DNA of 64,000 nt, taken from NCBI RefSeq assembly GCF_016097555.1, contig NC_054713.1:5042125-5106124 (forward strand), given 5' to 3'. The position numbers were made by a program, and so were the translations under genes. The DNA is from Gigantopelta aegis. Taxonomy: Eukaryota > Mollusca > Gastropoda > Neomphalida > Peltospiridae. Position 1 is the first letter of the stretch; the number at the start of each line of letters is the position of its first letter. The notes under the pieces are model-generated. The model did not search any database. It was not told the DNA's origin and worked only from the letters and a program-made list of their open reading frames with translations. Shown piece by piece: positions 10,589 to 23,104 of this stretch.

Positions 10589-12229
10589 TCAGGTAAGAAA
10601 TTTACCACTGGTCTATGTTCCACCCTTGTGCATCGAAATAATAATGAATATAAATATAAATTGTATACATGATTAGTATCGTTACTTACAGCTATAGTAT
10701 AGATCTATGGCATGTGTATATTGTTTTATACGCCGATGAACATATGTTACTAACATGCACCAAAATTAAATTATCTTTATTTAATCATCATTCTTCTGTT
10801 TTGTTAAGCATAATAATTTTGCATTTTTAACGAAAAATCGTTTGCAAGCTCGTCTAAAATTCGCTTTTCTTTGTCCTTGTAACTTCCTTTAATTAAAACA
10901 TCATGGTTGTTCATATCGGATCCCTGATGCAGGAATTCTGATTCTGATATGTAGATCTACTCATGGTCATACAAGGTGGCACTTAACTGGGGTGGGGGCG
11001 GGGGGGGGGGGGGGGTCTGAAGTAATGCTGTTTTGGTTATAAAATATGAACCTGTTTAAAACCAAGCTTTGCAATGTTATCTGCATATAATTCCTGTAAT
11101 ATTAACCAGAATAAAGGATGCAAGTGGTGGGTAACGCGCCCCTGGTACATATACTCAACACTCTCGTCTAGATTCGCCACTGAGATTTATACCAACTTTT
11201 ACAATGTGCACTGGCCATACAACTCCAAAAATATAATTATTTGAGTGTTTAAAAACGTATTATAACCTACGTGTAATGGGGAAGTCCATATTATTCAGAT
11301 GGATACCGGCAAGGTACATTAGTTCACATGGCTAGACTTATTCAATGTGGTGTGGTGATCATGATACTACCACCTGCTGATACGTTCAAAACTGCGTGCG
11401 TTTCGCATGGCTGCCACTTTTCAAGATGACTGCCGCCACATTAAAGATACAGGGGCGTAGGCGGGGGGGGGGGGGGGGGGGGGGGGGGGTCGGACGAAGC
11501 CCCCCTCCCCCCGCTGAAGCAAATGGTCCGCTTTCAGAGCTAAAACATGCAGGCTTATACATATGAAGTTTCTGGTGGTGCAAAAACAAAACCGAAAAAG
11601 GGTCCACTTGGTTCTACTTCATATTCGACTCTCCCCCCCCCCCCCCCAGGTCCAGATTACGCTACTCCCCTGAGATAGCCATATCTCTGCCATGTTTTTA
11701 CATGTTGAGGTTATCTTGGTATCAAAACAAACGTTTTAGGGGTTGAGGAATATGAAAAACATGCCTGCAGACCAATTAGATCTATTCTGAACCACTTTTC
11801 GCAAAACGTGAGCACTTATCAGTGTGTTCTTAACATACTAATATCATACTAACAGTGCTATATACAGATTTCCCTGGAACATGTAATTGATTCCATTGAA
11901 ATTTGCCATTTAGAAACTTAAACAATTCTGCCATATAATTTGAAAACAACGGGTTTACTTGAAACTTGTGTTTAAGAGTCATCTGGTAGGGTTCAAACCC
12001 AGTAATCGTAATCTGGTATATTATACAAGCCAAATTCAGTCATGTTATTTTCTGAGACGGTTCTCTCATAACTTCTGGTACATTCCTCACACCTCATTTC
12101 AATTTTGATATTCCCTGTAATTATCAATGCGTGTATGTATTCAGAGTAACTATGTCGTCTGCCAGTATGTTTAAGTATGCCACAGCCAGTATGATTAAGC
12201 CTTACAAGATGTCCCCCTTTTAAAATCAT
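10589..12229. other. Non-coding interval with G-runs and a MITE candidate
   Basis: Contains long G homopolymers (about 10990-11015 and 11463-11489) and C-runs (about 11634-11647). Short minus-strand frames at 11830-12229 resemble no family I know. The MITE candidate at 11450-11672 is listed separately. Confidence 0.5.
11450..11672. mobile_element. Short MITE candidate with CAGGGGCGTAG ends
   Basis: Left end CAGGGGCGTAG at 11450-11460; right end GCTACTCCCCTG at 11661-11672 is nearly its inverse complement. Homopolymer G and C tracts lie just inside. Ends of this style are common on hAT-like non-autonomous elements. No target duplication was identified. Confidence 0.45.
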
Positions 12230-12910
12230 ATCATGTCTCCGTGGGTGAGATATGGATCAGATTGTCTAAACCCGGATAGTTTTGGGATAACATTGCCGGG
12301 GTAGGATGGGTGCAACATTTCGACTCCAGTTTCACAGAGCAATCTTTACAACCCATGCCGTGTGAGCTGATACATTTGCGTGTGGTTGAAAGCTTCACCC
12401 GCCGTTTTCGATGGATTGACTGACGCAAACGTCTTTGCAAACCAGCGTAATATTGACGCTTAATATGGACATATGAGGCATACAGTGGATATGGATTAGT
12501 CCCTTGGCATTGTAGAGAATGCTGCACATGGTCTTGTTAGCACTGGGTTGGACATTGAATTGCTTTGGTTTTGGAGAATGTTGCTTGGACTCAGGATTAT
12601 AGTTATGAATCCATGTTTGATACCTGGTTACTAAATGCTGCTTCCATCGTCCCCAGTCCAGATTCATCAGCTCGAGATTCTCCTCCAAACACAGAATCTA
12701 CTTTCGCCTCATTTCGGAAGTTGACATTTTCTGCAGAATATGCTCATACCGAAATGTTTATGGATAGTGGATTTCATTTAGCCATAACTAAGCCTCAGAT
12801 GCCTACAATCTGCCACACTGTCACTCTACGATCCTCCACCACAATTCGTTTCACAGTCATAACGTTTTTCTGGGTTTTCGATGTCCAAAGCCTGCCAGAC
12901 CTGGGGTAGT
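12230..12910 (-). pseudogene. Degenerate mariner transposase
   Basis: Minus-strand translation gives mariner-like blocks in several frames: ENLELMNLDWGRWKQHLVTR, then TWIHNYNPESKQ, KQFNVQPSANK, AKGLIHIHCMPH, then after frame changes QYYAGLQRRLRQSIHRKRR and EMLHPSYPGN. The order matches the middle and C-terminal part of mariner transposases. The first catalytic Asp, expected just before TWIH, is replaced (YQTWIH), and the frame is broken several times. Weaker similarity extends rightwards towards 12910. Dead relic; inverted repeats were not located. Confidence 0.7.
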
Positions 12911-15694
12911 CTTTAACAGATTTCCTGCCATAATGGAATTATACAGTCAAATTCTTGACTTTGAAGGAGACTAGTCCTGGTACACATTGATCATGCCAGC
13001 ATGAATATCTGAAGGCGTGATTTTTTTTTTCTACTATTAAAATATTTAATGACAGCAATGTACTTCCTTTTGACGTTTTCAGTCCACTAAGATGTAAAGC
13101 AATAAATAGGAAACAGGTTTTACACTTAAATTACAATTCAAATTATAATACCGTTATACAGCTATAGGATTGACCCTTCTGGGTGAAGCTTGAAACCTTT
13201 TTTTGATCACATTCATTTAATATACTAGTCATGTCATATTAGGCCAATGAAAACCGTAACCCCCTCCCACTCGCCCGCTCTAAGACGAAACATATACGAT
13301 GGGGTTTTTCTGTCCTACCTTTATATAAATATAAAAACTCTGGTTTTTGCCCCCTACTAGAGACTACTAGAGATTGTGCCCACCCCATCAATATTGCTCC
13401 TACAAGCCTACATAATAATAGGGCAGAGTGATATAAAGCATTGTCGTGTTCATTGGGAAAGACTGCAAATCACTATTTTACATTTACTACCTATTCAATA
13501 TCTATTTTCTTTGTGTACACATAAAAACAAACCCAAACCCCCAGAATATTCAGTGTGTACACATGGAAACTAACCCAAACCCCAGCATATTCACATCAAT
13601 TCTGTTATTCAAACTGAAGGAGCAATTACAGTTAATATTCTTGCGACAATCATTACTAGGGTTTCTTAATCAATTACCATATCTGTAACGCCCAACTTGA
13701 GGTCGTGAAGACTGTCTACGTACGCGTAGAGGGAGCACCCGGTAATGGGTGGCTGCAGGGTCCGTGGGCATAGCAATCAGGCCGACAAGTGAGGTGGCTG
13801 AAGAGACTATTTTTAACAGGGTGGTACATTGTAGATATAGAGCCGCATGGGCAAGGGACGCCTCTGTTAGGAGTAAGGAGAGTATTGGGGACAGCTTAGT
13901 GGTGGGTGGTGCTCATTATGTTGCGATAGCTGCAGATGGTAAATGTAAGAATAGAGGAAGTTACACAACCCAGTCTACACGATGTAGAGTCCCAAACGTT
14001 TTGTCCGGGAAGGGGGTGGGGGAGAGAAACTGGATGTTCAGAGGTAGAGAGTTCTACGGATTCAACTATGTACACCAATCATCAGTGGTGAGTATTGGCC
14101 ACATATCCATGGTGCATGTATATTGTGCTGGGTTGAGTCCAGAGTAGATAGCGGATAAAATATGGTGTTGAAATTAAAACCCAAGACCATTCGGTCAATA
14201 TGGCGGGTCATGAGTTGCGAATGGGGGAATCATTGTAGACCCGGTCCGGTTGACCATGGGTAGGAGGGCTTCGAGAGTCCGTGACATCCATCAAGAACAA
14301 TATATTGTGTGGTCTCAATTTTTAGTGCTTGTGGGGTGACATTAGACTTGCACAAGGGTATGTTGACCATAGGAAAGCACATCTGAGTGGACAAAGTGAC
14401 AGTGGCGGAAGAGGTTGGGTTACCCCCGTATTCGACTGTTCGGTTTAGGTGTATTGCGAGTTGTCTCTTGATTGAGAACATAACATTGTTAGTGATCATG
14501 GTATGCCACACATAGTTCATGCTGCAGGGGACCGAGCGACGATATGTGCGGTCAACCACGGTTATATATTAGTGACCTCAGACCACAATTAATTACACTA
14601 TGTTTTCTCATATAGCCCCATTGGCTGTAGCACTTTTATTAATTTCATCAGGTCATTGGCATTGCACAAGAAACTTTACCTGCCTGGGGCCAATGAACAC
14701 TCAAAAGGATGACCTCTGTTGTCCACCTCTTTTTCACATTATATCAATGTAAACAAACACACGTGGGCTAAGGGACCGAATCACACCCATTTCTATGCAT
14801 TTTATACAAATGTTGCACAACTTCAAGGTGCTGTGGGGGACAGTATGCAGTATCCAGTGTAAACCAAGTGCACATATTCACTAACTGCATCCTCTTCCCT
14901 GTCAAACCCAGTGTAACAATTTAGCATACAAAGCAGCTCCCCGGCCATTAATCACATAACAAAAAAACTAGATTTTCTCGTATTCGTTTCCGTATTTTAA
15001 CCAAATGAGTGGATAACTCTAGTCTGATGCCTATCAGAACAAAATTGTTTTCACCATGACACTCAAACTGACCTATGGTATTTAAATACATATATCAAGT
15101 TGCATACAGGCAATAAAAAGAATATTCAATATCAAATATGGCTGTTGGAGCCTGTGAAATAGGGAACTGCAGGTGTCGGAAAAGGCGACATTCTGCATCA
15201 AATTATTCCAAATAGTGGAATGGTAATTCTGCAATAACTTTAAAGGTTACAGACATTTTTCTGAACAACAAAAATACATTTGCTCCTTATTGTGTTCTCT
15301 GCCATTGAAATATAGCAGTTTGCAGGAATATGATTTTCTTTTGTTGTTTAATTTAATTTAAATTGATACATTTTCAAAAAAGAAAATCCCACAAAGTCTT
15401 CTTTAAAAAAAAAAAAAAGTTAAACTTTAAGACTTACATTTTTGATACTGCACACAGTCAACATATGCCAATTGCAAATTAGTATTACTCGAGTGTCATT
15501 CTGGTGCGGGTAATTAGCAAGGTGCCTGTACACCGTAACAGGTCACACCTGAATGCAGAGAAAATGGCACCAGCCTGCAAAGATGCAGTTGAGAGTATAT
15601 AATGAACAAAAAAACTGTCAACTGCCACTGCATTGAAATGTTTTAATGTATTAAAAATGAAGGTGACATCACACATGGCCTGATATATATAAGT
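12911..15694. other. Non-coding interval
   Basis: Nearly 2.8 kb with no recognisable gene. A 132-codon plus frame at 13749-14147 and a 109-codon minus frame at 14230-14559 lie in a locally less AT-rich patch (13690-14580) but show no family features. The rest is AT-rich, with short poly-A/T tracts near 13021 and 15406. Confidence 0.5.
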
Positions 15695-15751
15695 GTGGAC
15701 ATGCATACCACAATAAGTATTTCACTGTTTTATACACTACAAGTGACATCC

Positions 15752-17625
15752 ATGGAAGGCAATACAAGACGAAATACACAGTTCAAGAAGGGACATACAC
15801 CTTGGAATAAGGGTAAAACTATGCCACATGAACATGCAAGTCCAGAATCGGAGACCGAGAAGTTGCAACCTGTACGCTGGATGAATATAGAGGAGTTTGT
15901 CTTGGTCACGAAGTCGAGTTTCACTTCAGCCACCATATCCACTCCAGATTGCGAAGGTGCGTCACAGCCAGTCCGGCTGCTGCGTCCCATTAAGAGTACA
16001 TGTACTGCATTTGAAATGAAAGAAGAACAACAGTGCAAAGACAAAGAAGGCATGAGAACAATGGACAATGACAGAATGGTAGATGAATGGAATGCAGCTT
16101 TCAAATACCACTCCACAGCTTCCCTCGAGTGCGACGAGCCTGAAATGCAGATATTAAAAGAGGTTAAGTGGGGTCTTTGTTGGAAAATCACATTACACTG
16201 TGTGAAATGTGACTTCACTGCTCCTGAAAGAAAGCTGTACAATGAGGTGAAAACAACTAAACCTGGCCCAAATGCAGCAAAAACTAATGTGGGTCTTGCT
16301 ATCGGTCTCCAAAATATTCCCGTCGGCAATACGAGAGCAAGAGTGCTGTTGGCAAACATGGACATTCCACCACCGTGTCGCAGCAGCATGCAGAGAACAT
16401 CATATAAGGTATCAAAAGCTGTAACAGATCTAAATGAAAAAGATATGGCAGAAAAAGTTGAGTTACTGAAAGACATTAACATGAAATGTGGAAATGAACG
16501 CGATGAAATTAGCATTGCCATGGATGGGAGATACAACTCCACGACAATAACAAGTCGGATGAAACCGGGCTAGAATGCATCACAAGCTATAGGACTTGCA
16601 GTTGAAACAATGACTGGAAGAAAATTCACCATAACTGTCCCGGTGGTCATCCTGACTGCACAGCAAACTTGCCACCATTTGCTCCGCTGTCAGAATACGA
16701 GATGGGAAAAGATATCGGAACAGACATGGCTCTACAAAGTATTCTCATAAGATACGTCGCTACAGATGGAGATTTCAGATCATCTGCTAGAGTTGATAGT
16801 GTTTTGAATCTTCTAGATCCAATGTGGAACGTGCAGCGGTTAGCCGATCCAACCCACTTAGGTCAGAGTCAGTTTCGTAAGTGTTACAAAGTTAACTTTA
16901 GTCCCACTTTAGTGGGCCCACCCGTGAAAAAAAGCGTGAAGCACAGAACATATTCAGCCAGGATATGAAAGCAAGGTGCAGTTTAATTCTTAAGGAACTA
17001 ATGAAACTACATGCTGGTAATATCAGTACACTGAAACGAAACTTACCAAAGGTTCTGTAATCGACACTTTTGTGCTACGGTGGTGACTGTTCAAAGTGTT
17101 CACGGTACTCGGTCGTCTGCATTGGAGGAATAAAGAATAACTGGTAGCATCGATCCATGTTCCTGGGTACACACCGATTCACAGAGCTGAATATGAATGA
17201 AAATGACAAAGTGTTAGTACTGGAACTTCTGAAGATTAAACTTAGTATTTCAGCTGTAGAGCAAATGAAACTGTATACATGCAGACACACAGAAATGTTA
17301 GGCTGCGAATCGTTCTCTCAGTGTTTCCTTACCTAAAAATGTGAACTATTCACGGACGATGACTGGAAGAGCTGCATCCACCATCCACAGGCTGAACAAC
17401 ACCCCGGGAACGTCGACGATAGAAAAATGCAAGTACTGTGGCATCGAACTGTCGGCTCGGGTGAGGCATTCGTTACATCAGATGGACAAAAAGTCAGACT
17501 ATCAAAAAAGATACCAAAAGAATCCACAGGTGGTTAAAAGGCACTTAGTCCAGCATGGAAGTAAAATTAGAGATCCTGAAAGAAAACTGTACAATGAGGT
17601 GAACAGCAATGGCAGCATATTTTAA
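15752..17625 (+). pseudogene. Mutator-like transposase gene, decayed
   Basis: The first frame starts at MEGNTRRNTQFKKGHTPWNK (15752), the N-terminal style of animal Mutator-like transposase-domain proteins. It continues through FTAPERKLYNEV, GLAIGLQNIPVGNTRARV and SIAMDGRYNSTTITSRMKPG. It is cut by TAG at 16571-16573 where the frame otherwise continues with NASQAIGLAVE. After a frame change the homologous reading resumes at 16669-16968 (PPFAPLSEYE, YVATDGDFRS, RLADPTHLGQSQFRKC). It continues in pieces around 17060-17300 (CYGGDCSKC-like, LGTHRFTELNMNENDK) and finally at 17341-17625 (GRAASTIHRLNNTPGTS). The whole family length is still laid out in order, but one stop and several frameshifts make it non-functional. 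PERKLYNEV occurs twice (near 16215 and 17572), suggesting internal patchwork. Confidence 0.75.
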
Positions 17626-17630
17626 ACAGT

Positions 17631-19093
17631 ATTTGATGATCGATCGACTTACTATCTCGATCGATCGACTTTCGAACTCGAGGCTTTGCGTCAAGATAGG
17701 CGACTGGAATACCGTTATAGGTTAAACTATACTATATAAAATCCCACAGACAACAACGTTAACGTTTGTGGTTAAAAACACAATATGCAATATATCAACC
17801 AAACTATGACATTCATCTAGGTAATCATCCAACACATAAATACAGGCCACGACATATACAGGTCATTTTTTTTCTTTTCCCAAATTGGAGAAGAACTATA
17901 GTGTTGTCGGAACAAAAATGATTTTTGTCAATTATTTCTTACATATTAAACAGACAAGTAAATATTTTGTAAATATCTATTTAATTATAGTCTACCTAAT
18001 TTAGCATTTACTTGTTAGGGCTTTCATTGATGTACAAGGTGGTGTTTACTCTTGAAATTAAAAGAAATATGTCAGTAAACTGGTGATTTGTGCACTTTAT
18101 TGGAACAAACTATAACACAGTTTGGTCAACATATGTCAATTTCATTGCTGTTGCAATATGTGAGGAACCCTTTCTGATGATGGTTTACCCATATTCCACT
18201 CCAAAACAAAATATTTGTAGACATTTATAAGTAACTTTTGAGCAAAACTGTCAAGAACCATTTTGAGTTTGTGATCTATTTTCCAGTATTAAAGGTGCTA
18301 TATTGACAGCTATTACAAATCATGTTTTTATTAAATTTTTCTTTAACATTTAAAGACTACACCTTTAACTATATGCCCAAAAATTATTATAGGAAATGAT
18401 TTTATCTACTAGTAGAAAATACATTTTTATTCGAAAATCTTTATCACAAATAGATGCTCATATATAACTTCTGATATAGCACCTTTAAGTGGTTGCAAAT
18501 TTCTACCGTATTTATATTGAATTTATATTCACTAAATATGCTGGTCAAAATTAATAATTTATGATGCAATTCAAAATAATCAGTTATCGTGCAGTTTGAA
18601 ATTAAAAGTTTGTTTAAGGGTAAATGAAATTGACACATAACCATCAAAATGTGTTATAGTCTGTTCCAATAAAGGTCACAAATCTCCTGTTTACTGGCAT
18701 CTTTATTTTAATTTCGAGAGTAAACACCACCTTGTACATCAATGAGAGCCCAAACAAATAAATGCTAAATTAGGTGGAGTATCAATAAATAGGTATTTAC
18801 AAAATATTTCCTTGTCAGTTTAATTTGAAAGAAATAATTGACGAAAATAATTTTTATTCTATTTCCGACACTACTTTAATCCCCATTCCCTTTACCCTAT
18901 GAATTTGGTCGGGATAATGTGAGCAGGTATGTATACACTGTACTAAAAGCCACCCACTGATGCAATAGCTACAACTACGTCTGTATCTGTAGCAGATAGC
19001 ATGATCCATACGTAGCTTTGTTGATATTCATCGAATATGGAGGGGCATGTTGAAGCCCAAAATGTCCCAATTGGGACATTTTTGGCCGGTGCT
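17631..19093 (-). repeat. Dispersed repeat split by a MITE (copy of 32571-33110)
   Basis: The outer parts, 17631-17896 and 18879-19093, together are the reverse complement of 32571-33110. Landmarks are CGATCGATCGACTTTCGAAC at the left and GAATATGGAGGGGCATGTTG with a self-complementary TGTCCCAATTGGGACA at the right. The copy carries a decayed piece of the TDTDVV-type reading described at 32667. The interruption is the element 17899-18876. Confidence 0.85.
17899..18876. mobile_element. Non-autonomous TA-target DNA transposon (978 bp, long TIRs)
   Basis: Inverted repeats of roughly 230 bp (about 17899-18125 and 18650-18876) share TGTACAAGGTGGTGTTTACT and TAATTTAGCATTTA. The ends are flanked by TA (17897-17898, 18877-18878). 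The same host repeat at 32571-33110 lacks the element and reads GAAC-TA-ATCCCC (in reverse complement) at the junction, which is the pre-insertion site. No transposase inside, so it moved in trans. TA duplication fits Tc1/mariner-like or similar enzymes. Confidence 0.9.
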
Positions 19094-19814
19094 CTAATTA
19101 ATGTATTTAATTAATATCATTTATATATCAGGCCCTGGAAGAAGGTTTCGCAAACGGGTGGGCTTCGCGGACAGGTTGCTGACGTTCCAATACCAGGAAA
19201 GTACCCAAAATTGCTGGGCCGGATTTCCATGGGTAGGGTGCGCCGGGTGTGTGGGCGGGGGAGGCTTCTCCTACCAGGCAAACCCAACGGCCGAGACCAC
19301 CTTCTCCCTAACGCCTCCTGACACGGCGTCACACCCCCACACACCCCACCCCACACCCCATCCTTCTCAGGTTATTCATACAACTGTTGTGGGCACACTA
19401 TTTATAATGTATATGAAGGAAGGTTGTTGGGATAGGTATGGGAAGGAATGATGGGGTGAGGAAGGAGAGGAATGGTGATGTTTATGAACAGTCCGCCATT
19501 CGTCCACCCAAAGGAGCAGGTGGGTGAAACGCATGATGATCTCCAGATGTTGAAGTTGTTATATTGAAGATGATGTTGTTGAACTTCCGAGGTGACTCAT
19601 AAAGTTCTTAGAGCATTCGTGAGCTTACTATCTGTGGATGGGCCACCTATACGGATGACCACTTAAGGTCATTGCTATATAAAAATCCAGCAGTACACGA
19701 AGAACCACTAATAGTTTGACGCGGTTAAGGTTGAGGACCACACAGATATTGAGAACTAAGAAACCCGCTGTCGCAACTTCATAGGCTATTCTGTTTTATT
19801 AGCAGCAATGGATC
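19094..19814. other. Non-coding interval
   Basis: GC-richer patch at 19130-19370 with CACACCCC runs, then ordinary sequence. Overlapping frames on both strands (19101-19451, 19117-19356) have biased Pro/Gly composition and no family match. Confidence 0.5.
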
Positions 19815-19906
19815 TTTTATATGCAACATTCCATAGACAGGATAGCACATACCACGGCCTTTGATGTACCAGTCGTGGTGCACTGGCTGAAGCAAGAAAT
19901 AATTAA
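19815..19906 (-). repeat. SINE family B body fragment
   Basis: Reverse-complement segment with GACAGGATAGCACATACCAC and CCAGTCGTGGTGCACTGGCT. It is directly followed by a family-C SINE. Confidence 0.75.
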
Positions 19907-19907
19907 G

Positions 19908-20145
19908 TTTCAAGCACGCTATCCTGGATACACATCTCAGATATCTGGGCTGTCTGTCCAGGACAGTGGGTTAGTTGCAAGTTGGTTTGTTAGTGGTTGG
20001 TGAGAGAGAAGAGGGTGTAGTGGCCTTACACCTATCCACTGAGACCTTAAGAACTCGCTCTGGGTTGGAGCCGGTATCGGGCTGTGAATCCTGTACCTAC
20101 CAGCCTGTAGTCCGATGGCTTAACCACTGCGCCACTGAGGCCGGT
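19908..20145 (-). repeat. SINE family C (tRNA-derived)
   Basis: Nearly full copy in reverse orientation. The tRNA-like head (GTGGCGCAGTGGTTAAGCCA on the minus strand) is at 20120-20145 and the body has GGACAGTGGGTTAGTTG. Matches 24683-24930 and 63786-64000. Confidence 0.85.
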
Positions 20146-20617
20146 TGGTAGCAACAATCAGTTCATTCAACTTACATGGCCTCTTAATTAATTACAAACA
20201 ATACAAGACTTTATATTGAGCTTGAATTTAAACAGAATCGAGAACCAGTTAAATAGTTCTTGAACGTTGGTGCTGTTCGTTGTCGCTGAACGTATCCCTA
20301 TTTTACGTGGATGACAAGAACTGTATATTTTGTTGCTGCCTATAATTTTGAATAATAATAAGGCACACAATCTGACAATATTAAACTTTATTGTTGATAG
20401 TTTGCACATTTTACAGTTACTTCGTTTAGTACTTTAAAAAATAGTGTATGTAATTGTGTACTGTTATAATATGCCAAAGGTGTAAACGAATTGGCTAATA
20501 TTACTTCAAAAAGAAACCAATCAAGCTAAATATTACGTTTATTATAATTGGCATAATATCTTTAAGGGAAGTTATAAATTACATTCACGCTTCATTGGTG
20601 TATACCTATTATGCACG

Positions 20618-20664
<47 letters not shown>

Positions 20665-20951
20665 TAAATTTGGTTTATTATCCAACTAAATATATTTAGT
20701 ATACATCTTTGAAGTAAAAACAAAAATGTAACTGAATTTGATGATATGAAATGTTTACTGTTTCATTGAATCAAAAATTATTTTACACTAAATTGCGGTT
20801 GTATTGTTTTCTGTTTGTTTTGTTTTATTTTGTGTTTGTTTGTTTGTTTGTTTGTTTCTATTGTGCACTCCTAAAAAACCGCCACAAACATTTAACACAG
20901 AGACAAAGACATTGTCTTGTTATAAAAATGCAAGTATAATTGGTAGTAATA
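20146..20951. other. Non-coding with a (CA)n microsatellite
   Basis: A (CA)n tract of about 43 bp lies at 20620-20662 and a GTTT repeat around 20833-20857. Nothing coding. Confidence 0.6.
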
Positions 20952-21792
20952 GCCCTGTCACACTATAGCGTATGAGAGAAACGTATGAGTTGCGTATGAA
21001 AATTCATAAAATAATTTTCATACGCACAAGAAACCCTTGAAAATGCAGAATTGTGCGTATACTTACCGTATTTAACCTATGCGTAGCGTATGAGTAGCGT
21101 ATGGCCAGCGTATGACCAGCGTATGTCAGCGTGTGACCAGCGTGTGACCAGCGTATGGCCAGCGTACTCTGCGTATGGCTAGCATATCAGTAGCGTATGA
21201 ACTGCGTATGTCCATCGTCTCTCGTCCGAGGTCCACGAAGAAGTGAAGAAGAGCTAGAAATGGGAACCTATATGTACACTTTCTCAAAACGCTGGCAATA
21301 CGCTGGGTATACGCTGACCAGACGCCAATCATACGCTAGTTGTACGTTAATTACGTTACTCAATCGTAAGGCATACGCCAAGATGTCTATATACGTTGCA
21401 GATACGTAAGACGTTAGAAGTACGTTATTCATGCGCTATCAATGCGCTATCAATACGCTAGCTATACGGTACACCTTCATGCCAGCGTATGTCAGCGTAC
21501 GACCAGCGTACTCGACCTAGGAGTCACGTACCTCTAGCGTATTCAGTGTCTGCCTAACGTATGCTTAGCGTATAAACCATACGTCGGAGTACGCACAAAA
21601 TTTTTAAACATGCTTAAAAATATTTTTCTACCTCGCTGTATGCCAGCGTATGCCAGCGTATGCCAGCGTGCTTCAAACGTATATAAGCTATGCCTAACGT
21701 ACCCCTAGCGTATGTCAGCGTATACCAGCGTATGAGTGATATTTTTCATACGCTGACATACGCTAGTACGATACGCTACAGTGTGACAGGGC
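20952..21792. mobile_element. Transposon-like repeat filled with AGCGTATG motifs
   Basis: The ends are inverted repeats (GCCCTGTCACACTATAGCGT at left; GTGTGACAGGGC at right). The interior is dominated by dozens of variants of a ~10-11-bp motif, CAGCGTATGNC, forward in the outer parts (for example 21061-21215 and 21640-21740) and mostly reverse-complemented (ATACGCTG) in the middle (about 21290-21470). No coding capacity. A clear target duplication was not found. Probably a non-autonomous DNA transposon. Confidence 0.7.
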
Positions 21793-22100
21793 CATAACAT
21801 GCGACACTGATTATTTGTACTATTATGTTTTATGTAGTATCAGGCACGGCGGAGCAGGGGGTGGGGGTTGGGGGTCTACTCTATCAATCCCCCCACCCAT
21901 GTCTACATTTGATATGCGGTGTACACTCGAGGTTGAAACCGGTACATGGTAAAAAAAAAAATTCTTACATGGACTGCGATTTTCAGCTAAAATGAAGGTT
22001 ACTAACAAAAATACTCTTTAAATAATCATAAATACCACGTGACACCTTATTTTGTTGCAGGTAGATTAAAACTATTATGAGGTGACATACTTTTTATGAG

Positions 22101-22338
22101 CCCATTGAGCTATTTCTTTCCAGCCAGTGCTCCACAACTGGTGTGACAACGGCCATGGTATGTGCTATCCTATATGTAAGATGTTGTCTGTATGAAAGGT
22201 CCCTTGCTGCTAATCGAAATGAATAGCTCATGGCGTGATAGCGGCGAGTTTTTTTATTCAACATTTGTGACGCCATATAACCCCCATTAGAATGTGTTGC
22301 GTGCGTCGTTAAAGAAAACAGTTTTTCTTTCCTTCAGT
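22101..22338 (+). repeat. SINE family B, 5'-truncated
   Basis: Starts inside the body (AGCCCATTGAGCTATTTCTT) and continues through CCTTGCTGCTAATCGAAA to the tail GTGCGTCGTTAAAGAAAACA. The tRNA-like head is missing. Confidence 0.8.
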
Positions 22339-22609
22339 TAGGTCTCACTTGGTTTTCTTTGGACAGTGGAGTCACCAAAAGTAGACGAACAAGTTATGAA
22401 TACGAGTAAATGCAGATGGAAACTGCGTGCTCATTGTACTCCCAGCCGTAATTTTGCGTCAGCTACCTAGTGTGTCGGGCAACATACTGGTTTATACAAA
22501 GTAGTTATGTTAGGTTACCAACATACCTGTGACGAAGACATACATTTGAAAAGGGGTGTGTGTACGGTTACTGGGCTAAGCCTTAAATGTCGACAGTGCA
22601 TTACAAATA

Positions 22610-22840
22610 TACTGATGGAAAGAAATAAGGGAACACATCAAATTGTAGACCAAATTTAATTCCTAACTAGCGTAGTAATGTCTGTATTTCATACCAAGTT
22701 GTAATGTGGGATTGAATGTCTGTAGTGTTGGATGTGCTGCCTATATGTTCCCAGTCAACTTCTGACAGTATGAATTGATTTTATTGCAGTCATTATTTCT
22801 TGTTGCTATCTGTGTGATCCTTTATTTCTTTCCATCAGTA
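22610..22840. mobile_element. Small Tc1/mariner-type MITE (231 bp)
   Basis: Inverted ends TACTGATGGAAAGAAATAA (left) and TTATTTCTTTCCATCAGTA (right), flanked by TA on both sides (22608-22609 and 22841-22842). No coding capacity. Confidence 0.85.
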
Positions 22841-23034
22841 TACTATTTGCACATTTTGTATTTTTTACATCGTTTTAGATGAAGTGACGGTCTGTTTATC
22901 ACGACTTATTTAGAACATAATAGAAGTACTGTATAGTATTAGTTATGTCTATTTTATACCTATAGAAAATGATATAATGGGAATATATACTGTAATGTTG
23001 TTGTGACCTCCCCAAAAAAATGTATGTGTGTGTG

Positions 23035-23100
23035 GGGGGGGGGGGGGGGGGGGGGATATATACACACAACACACACACGGACATACATACATACATACAT
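23035..23100 (+). repeat. Simple repeats: G-run, CA-rich and (ACAT)n
   Basis: About 21 consecutive G at 23035-23055, then ACACAC and ACATACATACAT. It immediately precedes a tRNA-like SINE. Confidence 0.9.
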
Positions 23101-23104
23101 TGAT

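Noticed and set aside
11993..12229. 78-codon minus frame with RCEECTRSYERT (zinc-ribbon-like)
   Set aside because: Two cysteines only, no partner pair and no family match; adjacent mariner relic does not include it.
13749..14147. 132-codon plus-strand frame
   Set aside because: No recognisable domain, no homologous copy in the window, ordinary length for chance in a GC-richer patch.
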